From Spirochaetota bacterium (GTDB taxonomy: Bacteria; Spirochaetota; UBA4802; UBA5368), in the NCBI GenBank assembly GCA_004297825.1, contig SCSX01000090.1, positions 1-64,000 of the forward strand: 64,000 bases of DNA. The letters are read 5' to 3'. The position numbers and the translations under genes were made by a program. The notes below the pieces were generated by a model. The model made no database searches and had not been told where the DNA came from. It worked only from the letters and a program-made list of their open reading frames with translations. This document shows, in pieces, positions 6,246 to 14,462 of this stretch. The number at the start of each line of letters is the position of its first letter. Position 1 is the stretch's first letter.

Positions 6246-8777
6246 TTATGCGCCATCCGACAGCTTTTCAACAAGCTCCGCCACGTTTTTATATCCGGGA
6301 TCCCTTTCGAAAATTTCCGCGAACGCTTCACGCGCCTCGTCGCGGCGGCCCAGCCGGTAGAGGGTCATGCCCCTGAAGTAGAGGTACTCGCGGCTTTCCC
6401 CGTCCAGCTCGAGCGCGCGCGTGACGCAGTACAGCGCGTGCTCAATATCCCCGCAGGCCAGGTAGACCCGCGCGGCGAAATGGCGGTCGGGCGCGTCCAT
6501 CGCGGCCAGTCCCGTCTCCTCGACGATGATCCGCGCTTCCTTGTAGCCCTTGTCCCGGAAGAGCGCCTTCGCCCTGTCCATATCGCTCTCTTTCCGGCGG
6601 GGGCGCGCGGGATCTCCCGTTTCAATGATCAGGAGCGTAATGTCGTCGCGCGCGGACCCGCCCCCCAGGTGCGTTTCAACCATGCGCAGCAGCAGGTTCA
6701 GCTGATCCTTCACGGGCAGATCGCCCGTTTCCTCGATCGCGCCCGTCAGCCTGGATTCCCCGAAAAACCCGCCGTCCTCCCCGCGCGCCTCCGTGAGCCC
6801 GTCGGTATAGAGCACGAGCCTGTCACCCTCCGTAAGTGTCGCGTGGTTGCTGCGGTACACCGCGCCCGGCATCGCGCCGATCGGGAACCCGTCCGTGGTA
6901 ATCGCCCGCGCGGCGCCTCCCGCGCCCGCGATGACCGCGGGGGGATGCCCGCAGCTCGTATACTCGACTACCCCGCCCTCGATGTCGATGATCGCGAGGA
7001 ACATGGTGAAATAGAAGCCCGTTTCGATGAGCGTAGGGGCAAGGTTCGCGTTCAGGAGCGTGCAGACCTGCCCGGTCGTCGCGCCCGGCTTCTCGAGCCT
7101 GTTCTCGAGATCGGTCTTGATCATCGAGGTAAGCAGGGCCGAGGGGAGCCCGTGGCCCGATACGTCCACCACGGCTGCGGCGACCCTGCTGTCGGCAAGC
7201 CGGACCACGTCGTAGAAATCGCCGCTCACTTCCATGAAGGGAAGGACGCGCGCCGCCGCGCGCACGCGCGCGTCATCGGGGAGCGCGGGCGAGAGGATGA
7301 GCTTCTGCACGTCCTTTGCCACCTTGAGCTCGAAGGTCATCTGGAAATTCTTCGTGCGCAGCTCTGCGGTCCGCTCATCCACCATCCGCGCGAGGTTTTC
7401 CTTCATGTCGTTCAGGTCCTGGTACATGATCGAGTTCGCGAGGGCGATGGTCGCCGCGGAGCGCACGCCGTTCATGAAGCGCACCTCGTCGATGGAAAAG
7501 GGCTTCAGGTTGAGCTTTTCACCCAGCAGCGCGATCCCGATCAGTGTGTGTTCCTGCACCAGGGGGACCGCGCATACGGCCGAGGCCCCTCCGAACAGGT
7601 CGAGAAACGCGTCCTTCACCGCGGCGTAGTACGGGTTGGTCTCGACCATGTCCTTCATGACGATGTGGTTCGCGCCGGTAAACCATTCCCCGATCACCCC
7701 CGGCAACTCGATACCCCCGCCGCGGACGTTGACGAACCCGCGCGACGCGACCGGGCGAAGGTAGACGTCCGCGTGCCCGCACCCGATCGCATTTTTGAGC
7801 ACGTCCTCAAACCCGCTCATCCATTCGGTCAGTCCCCTCAGGAACGCCATGTCTTCGACAAACCGGATTTCGATCGCGCGCAGGTTTTGCCGCTGCCGGT
7901 TGAAGACCCTGTTGATGACCGGCTGGATTCTCCTGTAATACAGCAGATTCAGGAAAAACGTCGCGGCGACGAGCAGGAACACCCACGCCGGGTGCGCCGC
8001 CGCGACGAGCGGCCAGACAAGCGCGAAGACGAGCGCGTTGGGAAGCACGATCGCCCACGAGGTCACGACCCAGATAATGGTAAGATGAAGGATGCTGCGC
8101 ACGTCCAGGAGCCGGTAGCGTAACACGCCGTACGCCATGATGAGCAGCGGCACGAACATGAAATTCCCGGCAGGGTAAAGATCGTACCCGAGCATGGCGG
8201 GAATGTTCAACAGATTCAGGAGGGCGATCAGGTTGAGCGAAAAGAGCAGGAAGAATACCTTGGTGCGCGCCACGGGATTGCGCTCCGCGCGAAGCCTCTG
8301 CACGCAGATCGCAATGCCGTATACGAGCGCCGCGATCCCGAGCGCCCCGAAAACCTGGAAGGCGACGCCGCCCACCGCGATTGTGCCCCAGGGATAGCGG
8401 TACAGGCCCCGTATGTACAGTTCCGTGGGTGTAGAGATCATCACCGCCATGCTTACCGCGAAGGCCGCCGCCTCGAGCGCCGGCCGCCGTATCCCCAATA
8501 CTTTATGATAGAAGAGCAGGTTCACCGGCAGGACGAACACGAACAGGAAATGGGCCCCCCGCTCCAGGGCGAGCATGAGACCCTCGTCGGCGATGAAGTG
8601 GTGGAGGATGAACATGGGCGAAAGCATCGTCCACCAGACGCACACGAGCGCGAAGAGCACGTTTTCGCGCCGGAAAGCGCCCCTGAACACCGCTACGCCC
8701 GCGAGCGTCAATCCGACGAGCAGGCTCAGGAGAGGGGGTACGATGAAAACCGGGAACGAGGCGGGAAGCGGTGACAT
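6246..8777 (-). CDS. Membrane SpoIIE-type phosphatase with GAF and TPR domains
   Basis: An 843-residue PP2C-type serine phosphatase. Residues 1-300 hold about eight hydrophobic helices (histidine-kinase-type 7TM sensor layout); 310-460 is GAF-like; a coiled linker (near 465-490) leads into the SpoIIE catalytic domain (500-700) with S-G-D-F-Y-D, V-D-V-S-G-H-G-L-P-S-A and A-R-D-D-I-T-L-L, which carry the metal-binding aspartates. The last 110 residues are TPR-like. Such enzymes dephosphorylate STAS anti-anti-sigma proteins; two STAS genes lie at 35858 and 44501. The ATG at 8777 is preferred over a TTG at 8789 because GGAG lies six bases upstream of it. It follows flgE on the same strand with a 33-base palindrome between them. 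Confidence 0.9.
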   Translation of the reverse strand: MSPLPASFPVFIVPPLLSLLVGLTLAGVAVFRGAFRRENVLFALVCVWWTMLSPMFILHHFIADEGLMLALERGAHFLFVFVLPVNLLFYHKVLGIRRPALEAAAFAVSMAVMISTPTELYIRGLYRYPWGTIAVGGVAFQVFGALGIAALVYGIAICVQRLRAERNPVARTKVFFLLFSLNLIALLNLLNIPAMLGYDLYPAGNFMFVPLLIMAYGVLRYRLLDVRSILHLTIIWVVTSWAIVLPNALVFALVWPLVAAAHPAWVFLLVAATFFLNLLYYRRIQPVINRVFNRQRQNLRAIEIRFVEDMAFLRGLTEWMSGFEDVLKNAIGCGHADVYLRPVASRGFVNVRGGGIELPGVIGEWFTGANHIVMKDMVETNPYYAAVKDAFLDLFGGASAVCAVPLVQEHTLIGIALLGEKLNLKPFSIDEVRFMNGVRSAATIALANSIMYQDLNDMKENLARMVDERTAELRTKNFQMTFELKVAKDVQKLILSPALPDDARVRAAARVLPFMEVSGDFYDVVRLADSRVAAAVVDVSGHGLPSALLTSMIKTDLENRLEKPGATTGQVCTLLNANLAPTLIETGFYFTMFLAIIDIEGGVVEYTSCGHPPAVIAGAGGAARAITTDGFPIGAMPGAVYRSNHATLTEGDRLVLYTDGLTEARGEDGGFFGESRLTGAIEETGDLPVKDQLNLLLRMVETHLGGGSARDDITLLIIETGDPARPRRKESDMDRAKALFRDKGYKEARIIVEETGLAAMDAPDRHFAARVYLACGDIEHALYCVTRALELDGESREYLYFRGMTLYRLGRRDEAREAFAEIFERDPGYKNVAELVEKLSDGA

Positions 8778-8793
8778 GGCGGTCTCCAAGGCA

Positions 8794-8826
8794 CGAATGC
8801 TGATACGATTATCGTATCAGCATTCG
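8794..8826. repeat. 33-base palindrome in the leader of the SpoIIE phosphatase gene
   Basis: Perfect 16-bp arms (8794-8809 and 8811-8826) around a single central base, with core TGATACGATTATCGTATCA. It lies between flgE and the phosphatase gene, six bases upstream of the latter's ribosome binding site. No T tract follows on the minus strand, so an operator or an RNA hairpin is as likely as a terminator. Confidence 0.6.
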
Positions 8827-8867
8827 GAGAAAGCAACAAATATAAAAGCGATGTTCAGGACCGATAC

Positions 8868-10241
8868 TTACCTCTTGAGGTTGATAAGCTCCTGGAGCAT
8901 CTGGTCGCTCGTGGTGATCGTGCGCGAATTGGCCTGGAAGCCGCGCTGGGTCACGATCATGTCGGTGAACTGGTCCGACAGGTCCACGTTCGACATTTCA
9001 AGCGTCCCGGCGATGATCTTCCCGCGCCCCGCCTCGCCCGCGGGCCCCTCGATGGGCCGTCCCGAGTTGTTCGAAACCTCGAAGAGATTTTCACCCGAGG
9101 CGGTGAGTCCCATGGGATTGGTGAACGCGGCCATGGCCACCTGGCCCACGAGCTGCTTCGTACCGTTGGAATACACGCCCGTGATCATGCCCGAGTTGTC
9201 GATATTGAACGATTCCATGTAACCCATGGCGTAGCCGTCCTGCTCCACGGCCTTGGTGGTCGCGGGGGATGAGAACTGCGTAACCCCGTTCATGAGGCCG
9301 GCCTTCCCCAGGTCGAGGCGAATGCTGCGCACGTTGGGATCGTCCTTCACCCGGTAGTTCAAATTGACCACAAGATCTCCCTGGTTTAATTCGTCCGGGC
9401 TCGCGTCGTCGGACACGGACGTCAGCCTCCCCTCGGGGCTGAAGCGCAGGTTCATGCGGCTCGAGAGGTTCGCCCCGCCCGCCTGGTTCGCGCCCCCCGG
9501 GACGTCAAGCGTCACTATTCCCTGGCCGTCGGTGATCGCCGCACTGGCGCTCCACTCGTTGGCGCCGGTCTTCCAGAAGTTGAGCGTCATGCGGTGCGGA
9601 TCGCCCAGCTTGTCGTACACGTCAATGTTCGTCGTGACACCCTCCGCGGCCCGCATCTTGCCGTCGGCGGTGGGCGGAACCACCTGTAGCTTGGAATCGA
9701 GGTTGCACTTGTAGCGGACGTAGGTCGTCTCGCGCGCGTCCACCTTGCCATATACCGGGACGATAACGTCCTCGGGCGTGCCGGTCGGAAACACCTTGCG
9801 CTCGCCGGTCTCGGTCACCTGGGACTGCCAGCCCTGGACGCGCAGCCCGTTCGCGGGGTTCACGAGCTTCCCGTCCCTGTCCAGCGCGAAGTTGCCGGCG
9901 CGGGTGTAGTAGTTTTTCCCGCCCTCGCTCACGATGAAGAAGCCGTCGCCCGAGATCGCGAGATCGGTCTGGTTACCGGTGGTCTGCAGGCTTCCCTGCG
10001 TGAAAAGCCGGTCGATCGACGCGATGGTCATGCCAAGGCCCACCTGCTTGGGGTTCACGCCTCCCTTGTTCTCCTCCGGCTTCGCGGCCCCCGAGAGCGT
10101 CTGCGAGAGCATGTCCTGGAAGGTCACCCGCGTGGTCTTGTAACCATAGGTATTCACGTTGGAGATATTGTGTCCAATCACGTCCATCCTGGTCTGGTGA
10201 TTCTTGAGACCGGATACCCCGGAAAACAGTGATCTCATCAT
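8868..10241 (-). CDS. flgE: Flagellar hook protein FlgE
   Basis: A 457-residue hook protein, the subunit of the curved joint between rod and filament; in spirochaetes it works in the periplasm. The N-terminal signature R-S-L-F-S-G-V-S-G-L-K-N-H-Q-T-R-M-D and the C-terminal D-M-I-V-T-Q-R-G-F-Q-A-N-S-R flagellar rod motif are both present. Lys166 (in V-P-V-Y-G-K) and Cys179 (in V-R-Y-K-C-N) are 13 residues apart, the spacing of the lysinoalanine cross-link pair described for Treponema FlgE (K165/C178, one residue different if counted from the second Met). GGAG lies ten bases before the first ATG. Downstream of flgD and fliK in one operon. Confidence 0.97.
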   Translation of the reverse strand: MMRSLFSGVSGLKNHQTRMDVIGHNISNVNTYGYKTTRVTFQDMLSQTLSGAAKPEENKGGVNPKQVGLGMTIASIDRLFTQGSLQTTGNQTDLAISGDGFFIVSEGGKNYYTRAGNFALDRDGKLVNPANGLRVQGWQSQVTETGERKVFPTGTPEDVIVPVYGKVDARETTYVRYKCNLDSKLQVVPPTADGKMRAAEGVTTNIDVYDKLGDPHRMTLNFWKTGANEWSASAAITDGQGIVTLDVPGGANQAGGANLSSRMNLRFSPEGRLTSVSDDASPDELNQGDLVVNLNYRVKDDPNVRSIRLDLGKAGLMNGVTQFSSPATTKAVEQDGYAMGYMESFNIDNSGMITGVYSNGTKQLVGQVAMAAFTNPMGLTASGENLFEVSNNSGRPIEGPAGEAGRGKIIAGTLEMSNVDLSDQFTDMIVTQRGFQANSRTITTSDQMLQELINLKR

Positions 10242-10274
10242 AAGGCGTCAACTCCTGACAGCGTAGATTTTTAT

Positions 10275-10907
10275 TTACTTGCCCGTATCGGTCCCGGGCG
10301 CCTTCGTTTCCGACTTTTCGTAGGCCTTGAGCGGCCCGTCCTTATTAATATCGTTATTAATCGCGTCCGCTTTAGCCTCATTAATCGCGCCCGTGACGAA
10401 AAAATTACCCCGGACTCCCCCCTTCACCGCGGAGGGGACCGCGCGCTTCGCCGGCTCCTCGTTCGGCAGCACCGCGTGGATGTCGGCCAGCCCCACCTCG
10501 GTCTTTCCCACGAGCAGCCGTATCTCGTTGTCGCGAAAGAACACCTTCGAGACCACGTCCTGCACCGGCTGTCCCGTCGTCGCGCTCATCGCCTCGACCC
10601 TGCGGCCCAGGAGCGCGTAGGCCTCCCCGGTGCGGGAGCTCTTGTTCATTCCCTGGATCGCGGTGTTGATGTTCTGCATCTGCTCCAGTGACGAGAACTG
10701 CGCCATCTGCGCGATGAACTCGCGGTCGGCCATGGGCTGCGTGGGATCCTGGTGCCGGAGCTGCGTGACCAAGAGCTTCATGAACATGTCCTTGCCGTTG
10801 TCGCCCTTGGTCGACCCGTCCTTTTTCTTGATCCTCGAATTCACCTGCTCGGCCAGGGCCTTCGTGCGGGCCAGGTCCTCCAGCGACATGCTGCTCGGCT
10901 TTTCCAT
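10275..10907 (-). CDS. flgD: Flagellar hook-capping protein FlgD
   Basis: A 210-residue hook assembly scaffold protein that caps the growing hook during FlgE polymerisation. The conserved N-terminal domain is clear: K-D-M-F-M-K-L-L-V-T-Q-L-R-H-Q-D-P-T-Q-P-M followed by E-F-I-A-Q-M-A-Q-F-S-S-L-E-Q-M (about residues 39-77). The C-terminal part is short and lysine-rich, lacking an obvious full FnIII/Tudor domain, as in several spirochaetes. GGAG precedes the ATG. It sits between fliK and flgE, the usual spirochaete order. Confidence 0.95.
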   Translation of the reverse strand: MEKPSSMSLEDLARTKALAEQVNSRIKKKDGSTKGDNGKDMFMKLLVTQLRHQDPTQPMADREFIAQMAQFSSLEQMQNINTAIQGMNKSSRTGEAYALLGRRVEAMSATTGQPVQDVVSKVFFRDNEIRLLVGKTEVGLADIHAVLPNEEPAKRAVPSAVKGGVRGNFFVTGAINEAKADAINNDINKDGPLKAYEKSETKAPGTDTGK

Positions 10908-11011
10908 CGACTCCGCTCCTCGTATCGTTCCGTCCGGAATATCGGGGTCCGATACACCGGTACGCGCTTCCGAACCCGGCCCCGCGCATCGAACCCCTGG
11001 ACTTTTAACGC

Positions 11012-11061
11012 AAAAAAATGCTGCGGACGGGCGCCGATAGAAGACCCCCGTTCGCGCCCGT
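11012..11061 (-). terminator. Hairpin with T tract between fliK and flgD
   Basis: On the minus strand, ACGGGCGC (11061-11054) pairs with GCGCCCGT (11034-11027) across a 19-base loop, and a run of seven T follows ten bases later (11018-11012). It could be a weak intra-operon terminator or a processing site that lowers fliK read-through into flgD. Confidence 0.35.
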
Positions 11062-11072
11062 TAATTGTTACG

Positions 11073-12515
11073 CTAGGCTATCACGTCCAGCGCCCCGTCG
11101 TGACCGCGCTCCGAATTTCCGTCATAGCTTTCCGCGACCGTCTCGTGCACGCCGCGCGGAATGAACACCGGGTCGTAGTTCCCCTCGCCCGCGCCGCGCG
11201 CGTCCTGGCCGCGCACGTCGACCTGGAAATCCCCCACCATGATGCCCGCCTCGGCAAGGTCGGAACGCACCGACGCGAGCTGCTCCACGAGCGCGTTTTT
11301 GGCGTCAGGGCTCTCCACCAGGAAGCGCCCAACCAGCGTCCCGCCCTCCAGGCCCAGGTTCACGCTCATGCGGCCCAGCGATTCGGGGTGCAGCCGGAGC
11401 GAAAGCGTCGCGTTCCTGTTGTCCCGCACGCTCAGCTTCGCACCCTGCATGAGCTGCTGGAGCTGCTCGTCGAACAGCACGGATTTTTGCGGCAACGCGG
11501 CCTGGTGCGCGGCCCGCTCCCTCGCGTGCGACGCGCCTGCGAACTGCATCCCGGGCTGGGCCTGCTGGCCTCCCCCCTTCGCGTGCAGCGGCTCCTTCGC
11601 GTCCTCTTTTCCGTTGACGGGGACGGCGAAATGTTTTTCGGCGCCGTGTTCCTTGGTATCGGCCCCCCGGGCCTCGGTCGTGTGTGCGCCCTCTTTTCCC
11701 TTCTCCGGGCGTTTCACGTGCTTTTCCAGGGCGTCCACGATCCGCGCCGCCTCGCGGGCGAGCGACGGCAGGAGCGCCTTTTCACGGTTGTCGCGCGCGT
11801 CCTCACGGCCGGACTCGAGCCTCTTCACGAAATCCCTGAGCCGCCGGTAGAGCGATTCGAGCGGCTCCGCCCCGTGGTCCCGGGATTTGCCGGCAAGCGC
11901 GTCCCTGACTTCATTGAGCGTTTCGCGGATACCCTTCGCATCCTTTATGGAATCCGGGACGGCGCGCAGCGCCATCTCGATCTGCTGCATTACCTGGCCC
12001 AGCGGCTTCGTCTTGTCGTCCTTCGCGCGCGGCTTTTCGGCGACCGGGGTTTCCTCTTTACGTTCCGCGCGGGATTGCGCGGTTTTCTTCCGGGAGGCAG
12101 CCTCTTTCACTGCGAGGGCTTTCGCCCCGCTTTCCGGCTTTTCGGGATGACCGGCCATGCGCTCCAGGGCCTTCGCGTCCGGCCGCGTCACGTCCGGGGC
12201 GTCCTTTTTCTCGGTCTTTTCCCGCGCCGCCTCCTGCCGGGGAGCGCGGTCGGCGCGATCGGCCTGCCCGCGCCCGGGCTGGTGCTCCGCTTCCGCGGAG
12301 GTTTCCGTACGCTCCGTGTGGCGCAGGGATTCGCTCATACCCTCGTCCCTGGTGCGTGCTTTCTCGACTTCGACGGGGCTGGACACGGCGGCATCCAGCA
12401 TGGTGCGGAAGGAAGACTGCGAGTCGGGCGACTCGGCTGCCCTGTAAGGATCGACCGGCAGGGCGGCGCCCTTCAAACCATCAAGGGAACCCGGCTTAAC
12501 AAGTAATCCAAGCAT
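11073..12515 (-). CDS. fliK: Flagellar hook-length control protein FliK
   Basis: A 480-residue FliK. The C-terminal Flg_hook domain is recognisable: L-S-L-R-L-H-P-E-S-L-G-R-M-S-V-N-L followed by L-V-E-Q-L-A-S-V-R-S-D-L-A-E-A-G (about residues 370-440). The N-terminal two thirds are low-complexity, rich in Lys, Glu, Ala and Asp, typical of the FliK ruler segment. FliK is secreted during hook building and switches export from hook to filament subunits. The gene order fliK-flgD-flgE supports the call although FliK sequences are poorly conserved. AGGAT precedes the ATG. Confidence 0.9.
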   Translation of the reverse strand: MLGLLVKPGSLDGLKGAALPVDPYRAAESPDSQSSFRTMLDAAVSSPVEVEKARTRDEGMSESLRHTERTETSAEAEHQPGRGQADRADRAPRQEAAREKTEKKDAPDVTRPDAKALERMAGHPEKPESGAKALAVKEAASRKKTAQSRAERKEETPVAEKPRAKDDKTKPLGQVMQQIEMALRAVPDSIKDAKGIRETLNEVRDALAGKSRDHGAEPLESLYRRLRDFVKRLESGREDARDNREKALLPSLAREAARIVDALEKHVKRPEKGKEGAHTTEARGADTKEHGAEKHFAVPVNGKEDAKEPLHAKGGGQQAQPGMQFAGASHARERAAHQAALPQKSVLFDEQLQQLMQGAKLSVRDNRNATLSLRLHPESLGRMSVNLGLEGGTLVGRFLVESPDAKNALVEQLASVRSDLAEAGIMVGDFQVDVRGQDARGAGEGNYDPVFIPRGVHETVAESYDGNSERGHDGALDVIA

Positions 12516-12619
12516 AGTTTCATCCTGTTCATACGTCGCCCTCCATGGCCTTGATAACAGAAATCCTGTATTAATATCGAGACGGCGGTGCCCAAACTGA
12601 ATGGAAAATTAATCCGGAT

Positions 12620-12647
12620 TTCATTCCGGGACCGATCCCGGAATGAA
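12620..12647. repeat. 12-bp perfect hairpin upstream of fliK
   Basis: TTCATTCCGGGA (12620-12631) and TCCCGGAATGAA (12636-12647) with loop CCGA. It lies 105 bases before the fliK start, so it may be an operator or a leader hairpin of the flagellar transcript. Confidence 0.5.
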
Positions 12648-12802
12648 CACGCGTTCATTTTACACGTATTGCTCGTCTCTTTTATTGAAATGTCGACCGT
12701 CCGGATGGTATCAAATATTTTTATCTGTCTATTTCATTTTTTTATTGTCAAACTTTCTCCTTTAGAACAGGATTCATGCGGTTGTTGTGCGCGTGTGAAA
12801 AA

Positions 12803-12847
12803 ATCAGCGCCGTCACGGGCGATACTAATATCAGCGCCGGCGATACT
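12803..12847. repeat. Near-tandem imperfect repeat
   Basis: ATCAGCGCCG and GGCGATACT occur twice: around 12803-12826 with five extra bases between them, and around 12830-12847 overlapping each other. Role unknown. Confidence 0.4.
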
Positions 12848-12916
12848 TTCTTTATTGCATTCCCTCCAGCCGGGAAACCCGAACAGGGCCCCGGAGCAGG
12901 AGGCCTCTTGGACATT

Positions 12917-12948
12917 CATCCCGGCACCCGCCGGGATGCTTTTTTTTG
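12917..12948 (+). terminator. Strong orphan terminator
   Basis: CATCCCGGC (12917-12925), loop ACCC, GCCGGGATG (12930-12938), then C and a run of T to 12947. No plus-strand protein gene ends here, so it either closes a small RNA started around 12750 or acts as an attenuator before the glycosyltransferase gene. Confidence 0.8.
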
Positions 12949-12960
12949 TGGCCCCGGTTT

Positions 12961-12992
12961 GTGAAGGCGCGGATTCGAATCCGCGCCTTCAC
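12961..12992. repeat. 32-base perfect palindrome
   Basis: GTGAAGGCGCGGATTC (12961-12976) followed immediately by its reverse complement (12977-12992). The TTCGAAT centre looks like a tRNA T-loop, but there is no tRNA around it. It lies 87 bases before the glycosyltransferase start. Confidence 0.6.
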
Positions 12993-13079
12993 CGCGGCGT
13001 ATAAGGCGGGGGTCCGGAAAAAAACTGGCATTCCGCCGCAAAAAATGGTTAGATGTATTCGGGACTAATTAAGGGAACT

Positions 13080-14357
13080 ATGAACATGGAATTTTCAACC
13101 GCGCTTAGGCCGTTCACCCTGCGCAGGCTCGAGGCGGTGCGCAGGGCCGATATTCTCATAGGCATACCGTGCTATAACAACCAGGCGACCATACAGAACG
13201 TGATCGAGATGGTATCGCAGGGACTGCACGCCCATTACCGCGACGCGAAGGCGGTGATCTTCATCTCGGACGGCGGATCGACCGACGATACGCGCGACAT
13301 CGCGAAAGAGATCGAGATCATGCCGTGGCAGGAGAAAATCATCCAGATTTACCGTGGTGTTTCCGGGAAGGGCAGCGCCTTCCGGGCGATCTTCGAGGCC
13401 GCGGTCCAGCTGGACGTCAAGGCGTGCATGGTCGTGGACTCGGACCTCAGGAGCATTTCGCCGGAATGGGTGCACCTGCTCCTGGAGCCCGCGCTGTCGG
13501 GCGAATACGAGTTCGTGGCCCCCATTTACACCCGGCACAAGTACGACGGCACCATCACCAACAATATTGTCTACAACCTCACCCGCGCGGTGTACGGGAA
13601 GCGGATCCGTCAGCCTATAGGCGGCGACTTCACCTTCTCGCGGGACCTGGCGGCCTTCTTCCTGGACAAGCCCGTCTGGTCGACGGACATCGCGAAATTC
13701 GGGATCGACATCTGGATGACCATCAACGCCATTGCGCGCAACGTCAAGATCTGCCAGTCGAACCTGGGTGTGAAGATCCACGACGCGAAGGACCCCGCGC
13801 AGTCCCTGGGACCCATGTTCGTCCAGGTGGTGGGGACACTCTTTAACCTCATGGAGCACTACGAGCCGTTCTGGAAAAACGTCACGGGCAGCCGCGCGGT
13901 TCCGCTGTTCGGCTCGTCGGATCAGACGGAGCCGGAGGCGGTCGCGATCAACATGGAGAAGCTGGTGCACGAATACCGGGTGGGCTTTTCGCAGTTCCAG
14001 ACCCTCTACAAGGCCATCTTCTCCCCCGAGGTCTACCGCGTCCTCGAGGAGGCCTCGGGGCTTTCGGTCGATGCGTTCGCGTACCCCGTCGAGATATGGG
14101 TTAAGGCCCTCTACGAGCTCGCGTCGACGTATCATTACTGGAAGGTGAACAGGGTCCGCCTTATCAACCTCATGGTGCCCCTGTATTACGGACGGGTCGC
14201 CCAGTTCGTGAACGAAACCAGGCTCATGAACTCGCTGGAGGCGGAAGGCGTCGTGGAGCGCCAGGCGCAGATATTCGAAGACCACAAGGACTACCTTATG
14301 CGCAAATGGAACGAGGAGCGTGCCGAACCGGAGATGCTCCATGCCCCCGTACACTAG
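13080..14357 (+). CDS. Family-2/81-like glycosyltransferase
   Basis: A 425-residue GT-A-fold glycosyltransferase, cytoplasmic. The nucleotide-sugar part is clear: A-D-I-L-I-G-I-P-C-Y-N-N (about residues 20-31), V-I-F-I-S-D-G-G-S-T-D-D-T and the metal-binding V-V-D-S-D-L-R-S-I. P-I-G-G-D-F-T-F-S follows at the acceptor-binding position. The C-terminal 150 residues are a helical extension. The layout resembles glucosyl- or mannosyl-glycerate synthases (compatible-solute enzymes), but sugar and acceptor are not readable. The start at 13080 has AAGGGA five bases upstream; an in-frame ATG at 13053 has none. No partner phosphatase is adjacent. Confidence 0.82.
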   Translation: MNMEFSTALRPFTLRRLEAVRRADILIGIPCYNNQATIQNVIEMVSQGLHAHYRDAKAVIFISDGGSTDDTRDIAKEIEIMPWQEKIIQIYRGVSGKGSAFRAIFEAAVQLDVKACMVVDSDLRSISPEWVHLLLEPALSGEYEFVAPIYTRHKYDGTITNNIVYNLTRAVYGKRIRQPIGGDFTFSRDLAAFFLDKPVWSTDIAKFGIDIWMTINAIARNVKICQSNLGVKIHDAKDPAQSLGPMFVQVVGTLFNLMEHYEPFWKNVTGSRAVPLFGSSDQTEPEAVAINMEKLVHEYRVGFSQFQTLYKAIFSPEVYRVLEEASGLSVDAFAYPVEIWVKALYELASTYHYWKVNRVRLINLMVPLYYGRVAQFVNETRLMNSLEAEGVVERQAQIFEDHKDYLMRKWNEERAEPEMLHAPVH

Positions 14358-14400
14358 GCGCTAAAAAATCACACCGGGGCGGATTTTTACTTTACGCGCA

Positions 14401-14449
14401 CCCCGATCTGCACTAGATAGTGATCGGGGCCGGCGCCGCGGCCGGCCCC
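14401..14449 (+). promoter_or_regulatory. Two mutually exclusive hairpins before the HD-GYP gene
   Basis: CCCCGATC (14401-14408) can pair with GATCGGGG (14422-14429); GGGGCCGG (14426-14433) can pair with CCGGCCCC (14442-14449). Both need bases 14426-14429, so only one can form. The second hairpin ends one base before the AGGCGG ribosome binding site (14451-14456) of the gene at 14463. Confidence 0.45.
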
Positions 14450-14462
14450 CAGGCGGTTTTTC

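Larger units (their letters stand above)
12516..13079. other. 564-base intergenic region between divergent genes, rich in repeats
   Basis: No convincing protein gene. It holds a 28-base hairpin (12620-12647), a near-tandem repeat (12803-12847), a strong plus-strand terminator (12917-12948) without a gene in front of it, and a 32-base perfect palindrome (12961-12992). AT-rich sequence at 12660-12765 is the likely promoter area for the flagellar operon to the left, and possibly for a small transcript to the right. Confidence 0.6.

Noticed and set aside
6165-8123. 652-codon plus-strand frame
   Set aside because: Lies antisense to the SpoIIE phosphatase; Arg/Glu/Val-rich without any motif.
10752-12506. 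584-codon plus-strand frame
   Set aside because: Antisense to flgD and fliK, arginine-rich and featureless.
12860-12915. Possible SRP RNA core (CAGG and CCGG segments)
   Set aside because: The conserved GGAAGGNAGC tetraloop region of SRP helix 8 is absent.
12961-12992. tRNA-like T-arm (TTCGAAT between complementary arms)
   Set aside because: No acceptor, D or anticodon arms around it; it is a perfect palindrome.
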